Source: CAXRDE01 sp964229355 (GTDB taxonomy: Bacteria > Cyanobacteriota > Sericytochromatia > UBA7694). From it: DNA of 64,000 nucleotides. Shown here in pieces: positions 60,601-64,000 of this stretch; the stretch's first letter is position 1, and the number at the start of each line of letters is the position of its first letter. The notes beneath the pieces are model-generated. The model did not search any database. It worked only from the letters and a program-made list of their open reading frames with translations, and was not told where the DNA came from. The stretch is from assembly GCA_964229355.1 (NCBI GenBank), contig CAXRDE010000004.1, positions 197,231 through 261,230 of the forward strand, in the 5' to 3' direction. A program made the translations under genes and the position numbers.

Positions 60601-63600
60601 TTCTAGCAACGGAAAACTGACCCGTGCCAATAACTCTGCTGTGCCTACAGGCGTCACCGTCAGCAACGGAACCCTGACCTTAAATGCTGGTGACACCGAC
60701 CAAATTGAGGGAACCCAGGCAAACCCATTGGTCATTACGGGTTCACCCAGTGCTATCAACAGTTTCTTAAACAATGGTCTGGTGTTTACCCCCACGGTAG
60801 GCTTTAGCGGTGCCGCCACGGTCACCATCAATACCCATGACGGCGGCGGTCAGGATACTGACGTGGTGCACATTAACGTGCTGTCATCTCCCGAAAACCT
60901 GAGAGACAATAACGCGACCTTTAGCACCACTGCCATTCAGGCAGCTCCGGGTGTGGAAGTGGATATGGGCGTTGTGGCCAACCGTTTGAGTGTACGCAAT
61001 TACCCCGCCAGCAACTCAAACGTCGAAGTGGTTTTGAGCGTGCCTGTGGGCAAAGGCAGCCTGCGCATTAACGGCGTTGCTGGCACCACGGGTACGCTGA
61101 GTAGTGTCAGCGTCAGTGGCAATACCACCCGTGAGTTGACCCTGATTGGTAGCCAAAGTAATCTCAATACCGTGTTGCAATCGCTGCGTTACACCCCTGA
61201 CGCGGCATCTGTGGCCAGTCCTGAAACCGTTAATATTACCATGAACAGTAACGGGGGAACCCTGGGCGACACCGGAGATCTGGTGCCCATCGCCATCAGT
61301 AACCCACCCCGCAATATTTACAACACCCAGGATGCCGACGAGACCAGTGAAAATGCGAGCTTCCCAGGATCTGGCAACCGCCTGAGCATTTTTGGGAACC
61401 AGACGCTTATTTTTAACAACACCGCCACTGCGACCCAACCTCAGGTGCGCTTAGATGTCCTTGATGACAGTCCCAATGTGGAAGTGACCTTAAGACCCGC
61501 CAACACGGCGGGCAATACCGCGGCTGCCTTTGGTTTCACAACGCCGCCCACCGGTGTTAATGCCACTGGCGCCGGTACTCATGGGAGTCCGCTGGTGATT
61601 AGCGGTCCCACCGCCGCTGTGAAAACCGCGATGGAGCTGCTAAACTACACGCCGCAGACGGGCTTTACCGGCAATACCAGCTTTGACATTATCTCCAGCG
61701 ATTTTGGCCCGGCGAACGATACCAATACCGTTGAGATGAACATACTCGCGAAGGTCGAAAACACCTTTAACGGTTCCACGACATTCCCCGGAACCCAGAT
61801 CTTAATCATCGCGGGCACCACAAACCCCTTCCAGGACAGTGGTCTCAACACCACTATTCATGAGCTGGGTCTTGTGAATCTGGCCTCTTATAACAATACC
61901 GGTACCGCCACGGTACAGTTATCGGTGCCTGCCAGCACGGTGGGTGTACCTACCGGTACCCTGAGTGTTACCGCAAGTGGCGGGGTCACTGTCACGGGTA
62001 ACGGCACCAATACGGTGACTTTATCCGCCACGGGCGCCAATATTCCAAACCTGGCCACCGTTGTGGACACCCTGGTTTATTCTGCCGATGCCCTGGATAC
62101 AGGCGTTAACCCTGCCACCGTGGTCTTGACCATGACCCACGGCCCCAATACCGACACTGATACCCTCAACCTGTTGGCCACGCGCGCTCCCGTTAACCTG
62201 TTTAACGCCACGGGTACCACCCCCGATCTGACCGGGAATAACTTCCCCACCGCGGGTTCACCACTGGTGGTGAATGAAGGCACGCCGCTGGTGTTATCGA
62301 CGGCCAATAATAACGCGATTACCGTGGGTTCAGCGGGTGCACCCAACCTGGGTACCGAAGACAGCACGCAAATCACGGTGACGCTGACGCCCACTACCGG
62401 TAGTGGAACCCTCGACTTCCCCAATGGCACCGTTGGTGTGACGGTGGGCGGAACCGCCCCCGTAGTGACGCTTACCGGTAGCCCGGCCAATGTTAATACC
62501 GTGCTGGCCAACGGTGTGCGCTTTACACCCACCGCAGGCTTTAATAGCACGGCAACGCTTCGCATAGATAGTACCGATGGTGCCGCCAGAGACCTCAACG
62601 ATCTGGTGAACTTAGACGTGCGTGCTTTGCCTGCCAACCGCTTTAACGGCAGCAATACTTTCCCGGGCACGGGCTCACCCATTAGCGTGGGACTCAACAC
62701 GCCTTTTGCCCTTAATGCCGCCAATAACCGTGCGCTTTCGGTCAACTTTTACCAAAGTGGCGATACGGTCACCGTGGATTTGAGCCTGAACCCCAATACC
62801 GGCACCTTATCGCTGACCGGTCAGGCTACCGCCTCAGGCACCGTGTCGAGTGTTAACTTCACCGGAAACAACACGGGAACCCTGCAATTGGTGGGTTCAC
62901 AGGCCAATGTCAACACGGTCCTCAATAGCCTGGTGTACAACTCTGTGAATGCGGCAGGCACCATTGATCTCACCATGACCAGCACCAATGGCACAGTGGG
63001 AGATACGGGCACAGAAGACGTGTTGCGGTTCAGCGTCCAAAACAGTACGCCTGTTAACAGCCTCACTGGCACCAATAGTGGCTTTAACAACAGCAGCGGA
63101 AACGCACCCTTACCGTTACGTACCGTCTCGGATACCACCACTGTAGAGGACCGTATCGACTTTGGGCAGGGGGATACACCCGCACTGGTCAGTGGTGGCG
63201 CCCTCACGGTAACCGGCAATACCTGGCCTACCTTAAGTGTGGCTGATGACAACACCACCGTGACCACAACCCTGACACCGCCGAACTTTGGTTCCCTTAG
63301 CGATCGCCTGGCGAGCAACTTTAGCGGTCTGGGCCTCACCTCCGTTAGCGGCTCCGGTACCAACGCCTCTCCGCTGGTGCTGAGCGGTACACCCGCGCAG
63401 ATTAACGCTGCCCTGCTGCGTTTACGCTTCACCCCCAGTAACGGTGTTGCTAGCGGCACCAGTGGCAACCTGGTGATCAATACCTCTGACGGCACCACCT
63501 CCGATACCGATAATATCGCCATTCTGGTGGAGCGTCCGAACTTACCTGATGCCTTCAATAGCAACCCCAATCCTTCGGGCACGGTGTTCAGAGCGGTGTA

Positions 63601-64000
63601 CCAGCTCGGTCGCGATAAGCTTCCTCAGATCGTGGTGAATGACATCACCATCAGTGCCGAGGAAGTCGCGAACGGTGCTCAAATTCAGATTGTACGCTAT
63701 AACGACAATGACCCGACCACCACGGCTGATGACGACACCACCCTTTTGAGAACGGTGACGCTCAATAATCCAAATGCAAGTCTCGGCGAGAGCGTGAGCT
63801 TCAATAATCAGACCAACCGGGCCACGGTCACCGTGGACTTCTCGGCCAGTGGTGCACCGCTGCTTAGCACAGGCTTTAAAGATGGCACGGGTAAAGTCGG
63901 TGGCGTCCTCACCGGCGGCAATATTGACAACTCGGTTACGTCCTCTACCGCCGCAGCGAACCATCCCTTTGACTTCTTTGTCTTCCCTGATCGGGCCCAG
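57674..64000 (+). CDS. Giant modular surface lipoprotein with Ig-like domains and repeats (3' end outside window)
   Basis: An open frame of 2,109 codons without a stop to the window edge. AGGAA precedes ATG 57674. The signal peptide ends in lipobox LSAC (C21). Residues about 50-400 hold three BIG_2-like immunoglobulin domains separated by a Pro/Asn/Ser linker (about 255-300) and a run of nine glycines near 396. From about residue 505, around ten repeats of some 140 residues follow. Each begins near N(L/R)FNG-x-TFP and contains VTVTGNGT-like, SPLxLxGPxxxxN and FTPxxGFxGxxTxxM elements, as in cadherin-like or filamentous adhesin modules. It probably acts in adhesion or biofilm at the cell surface. 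Confidence 0.85.
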   Translation, partial: MKTAKLSISLLAASALTLSACGTPQNFGVGRNPLGSNLAETVKTNVTPSPVRAFNGNPEDLRALFLRPIENGKLTPGSYSGLEVIAVDGEGRLIDPSKLSLKFSSSKPDVVRVDSKGVLMGIMPFESSIIRVEDTKTKTSAQAEFTVSTPVFLGNPRSLASLQLVLRDQVTPGQNETAQFEIIARDALGNAIDPSKLKLDWTVGDTNLFKIDDQGKVTALTATGQTQVTVRDAVTGRVVTGTVKNLFNKETAPPAQNSNNSVTDIPKPIPSGNPGTPVNPTSPSQGNSNPLPLPSANTGTPASAASITLTPAVTYLPVGDRAQLNVSILDNQGNPINPNTLNLQWVSQDSDIPVDQTGTVTANRSNGFSRVTVSIPGTNLSASAFVNTLPAQSSGGGGGGGGGSTVNPSAPSTYSSPLSTTSFKVHVTEPVSTPTAIVEYVLTIGNAPGEATFTIPYAPGTVTFDVPAEANLDPDTTYPYSIVARTSTGRQSAVVNAFGTTLQATLLAPTNLIGGSKDFSGVIPGVPNTQNRLSRALGNGLGAGDNSSNETLTVTFEPTQANFGTVSLVNSPALPAGVNVSGGGVQGDPLVISGPKADVDLALDNFAYTPANGFTGNATVTMTSTDQVEGVATPDDVDTLVFSINSATATPPQNLMNSVANFADLITAVDTPVNLRPLSNSELSVNDPNGDTLTTVLTPANGTLALVSIPAGVTVTGNGTSASPLQLVGPSFYINSALSGGLIFTPNTGFTGTGTVHMVTTAPDGSDTDTVDINVIQPSNLFNGATTFPTTPQRMAQSTPTTLDGAVSKALTVLYPPSSNVRVNLVLLDAAGNNPGEATNGSLALVGSVPGTVTVTNPGPEGPGSLQLEGPVADVNSLLTAGVLYSPQGSSTGTYRLRMNSVDTANNALTDTNDVVILEVSAIPQNRFANNPNGFPPIGNPIELGFNTPLTFASFFNTALSVVDNDSTSVTTTLTPSSNGKLTRANNSAVPTGVTVSNGTLTLNAGDTDQIEGTQANPLVITGSPSAINSFLNNGLVFTPTVGFSGAATVTINTHDGGGQDTDVVHINVLSSPENLRDNNATFSTTAIQAAPGVEVDMGVVANRLSVRNYPASNSNVEVVLSVPVGKGSLRINGVAGTTGTLSSVSVSGNTTRELTLIGSQSNLNTVLQSLRYTPDAASVASPETVNITMNSNGGTLGDTGDLVPIAISNPPRNIYNTQDADETSENASFPGSGNRLSIFGNQTLIFNNTATATQPQVRLDVLDDSPNVEVTLRPANTAGNTAAAFGFTTPPTGVNATGAGTHGSPLVISGPTAAVKTAMELLNYTPQTGFTGNTSFDIISSDFGPANDTNTVEMNILAKVENTFNGSTTFPGTQILIIAGTTNPFQDSGLNTTIHELGLVNLASYNNTGTATVQLSVPASTVGVPTGTLSVTASGGVTVTGNGTNTVTLSATGANIPNLATVVDTLVYSADALDTGVNPATVVLTMTHGPNTDTDTLNLLATRAPVNLFNATGTTPDLTGNNFPTAGSPLVVNEGTPLVLSTANNNAITVGSAGAPNLGTEDSTQITVTLTPTTGSGTLDFPNGTVGVTVGGTAPVVTLTGSPANVNTVLANGVRFTPTAGFNSTATLRIDSTDGAARDLNDLVNLDVRALPANRFNGSNTFPGTGSPISVGLNTPFALNAANNRALSVNFYQSGDTVTVDLSLNPNTGTLSLTGQATASGTVSSVNFTGNNTGTLQLVGSQANVNTVLNSLVYNSVNAAGTIDLTMTSTNGTVGDTGTEDVLRFSVQNSTPVNSLTGTNSGFNNSSGNAPLPLRTVSDTTTVEDRIDFGQGDTPALVSGGALTVTGNTWPTLSVADDNTTVTTTLTPPNFGSLSDRLASNFSGLGLTSVSGSGTNASPLVLSGTPAQINAALLRLRFTPSNGVASGTSGNLVINTSDGTTSDTDNIAILVERPNLPDAFNSNPNPSGTVFRAVYQLGRDKLPQIVVNDITISAEEVANGAQIQIVRYNDNDPTTTADDDTTLLRTVTLNNPNASLGESVSFNNQTNRATVTVDFSASGAPLLSTGFKDGTGKVGGVLTGGNIDNSVTSSTAAANHPFDFFVFPDRAQ

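Noticed and set aside
58345..63964. Many long minus-strand open frames opposite the giant lipoprotein
   Set aside because: They are Val/Thr/Pro-rich mirror frames of the repeat gene, have no domains, no ribosome-binding sites, and the plus frame is open for 2,109 codons.

Overview
The window looks like a chromosomal segment of an uncultured or little-studied free-living bacterium with a Gram-negative type envelope. Supporting signs are six lipoproteins with clear lipoboxes, minor type IV pilins, periplasmic-type amidases, and an FTR1 permease carrying its own cytochrome c. Genes are very tightly packed, with many ATGA, TAATG and TTGA start/stop overlaps. Coding DNA is moderately GC-rich and the few intergenic regions are AT-rich. 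The mix of a type 2 isopentenyl diphosphate isomerase, an animal-like transketolase, many TPR and lipoprotein genes and a giant repeat lipoprotein would fit a non-photosynthetic relative of Cyanobacteria (Sericytochromatia or Blackallbacteria type). That placement is a weak inference. No rRNA or tRNA gene was seen.

Region 1 (1-8.2 kb): an App1-like phosphatase start at the window edge, a DUF924 protein, an ada-alkB alkylation-repair pair, an AraC regulator, a pirin, an unusual fusion of an LtrA membrane domain to a complete KirBac potassium channel, and two peptidoglycan enzymes. Region 2 (8.2-14.2 kb): a YbaK deacylase, a secreted metallopeptidase and an XRE/membrane-protein pair behind a repeat-bearing promoter, then a five-gene overlapping operon (rhodanese, MBL hydrolase, small protein, trmB, fni). 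Region 3 (14.3-27 kb): a papain-like protease candidate, tatD, an alpha/beta hydrolase, a membrane glycosyltransferase-like protein, a tandem Ser/Thr kinase, a TPR protein with a holin-like partner, a CBS protein, an NlpC/P60 hydrolase and a GT2 glycosyltransferase.

Region 4 (27-39.3 kb, all minus strand): a minor-pilin operon led by a J-like/TPR protein, several lipoproteins, a lipid-anchored GH15 glucoamylase-like enzyme and a fold-type I basic amino acid decarboxylase. An IS200/IS605 element (about 39.4-41.1 kb) has replaced whatever preceded the decarboxylase and left only the last ~28 codons of the upstream gene. Its TnpB looks intact, but its TnpA has Tyr in place of the first His of the HUH motif. 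Region 5 (41.1-51.3 kb): a VOC protein with a fine 9-bp dyad operator, a relic of an AraC gene, an 877-residue HTH-TPR protein, a split MnmD/MnmC1 pair, a multi-CAP secreted protein, a PepSY protein and transketolase.

Region 6 (51.3-57.7 kb) is the accessory part. An 877-bp gene-free stretch holds palindromes, repeated GTAACTGAA boxes and stable stems and may encode a structured RNA. Next to it is a Pb/Cd-type metal cassette (CDF transporter, PbrT-like FTR1-cytochrome c, PbrR/CadR-like regulator with a textbook operator), an unrecognised protein and a class D beta-lactamase. Region 7 (57.7 kb to the end) is one open gene of at least 2,109 codons for a giant lipoprotein with Ig-like domains and about ten ~140-residue repeats. 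A 34-bp element in its upstream region recurs with 29/34 identity at the head of the gene-free stretch at 51.5 kb, linking the two loci.
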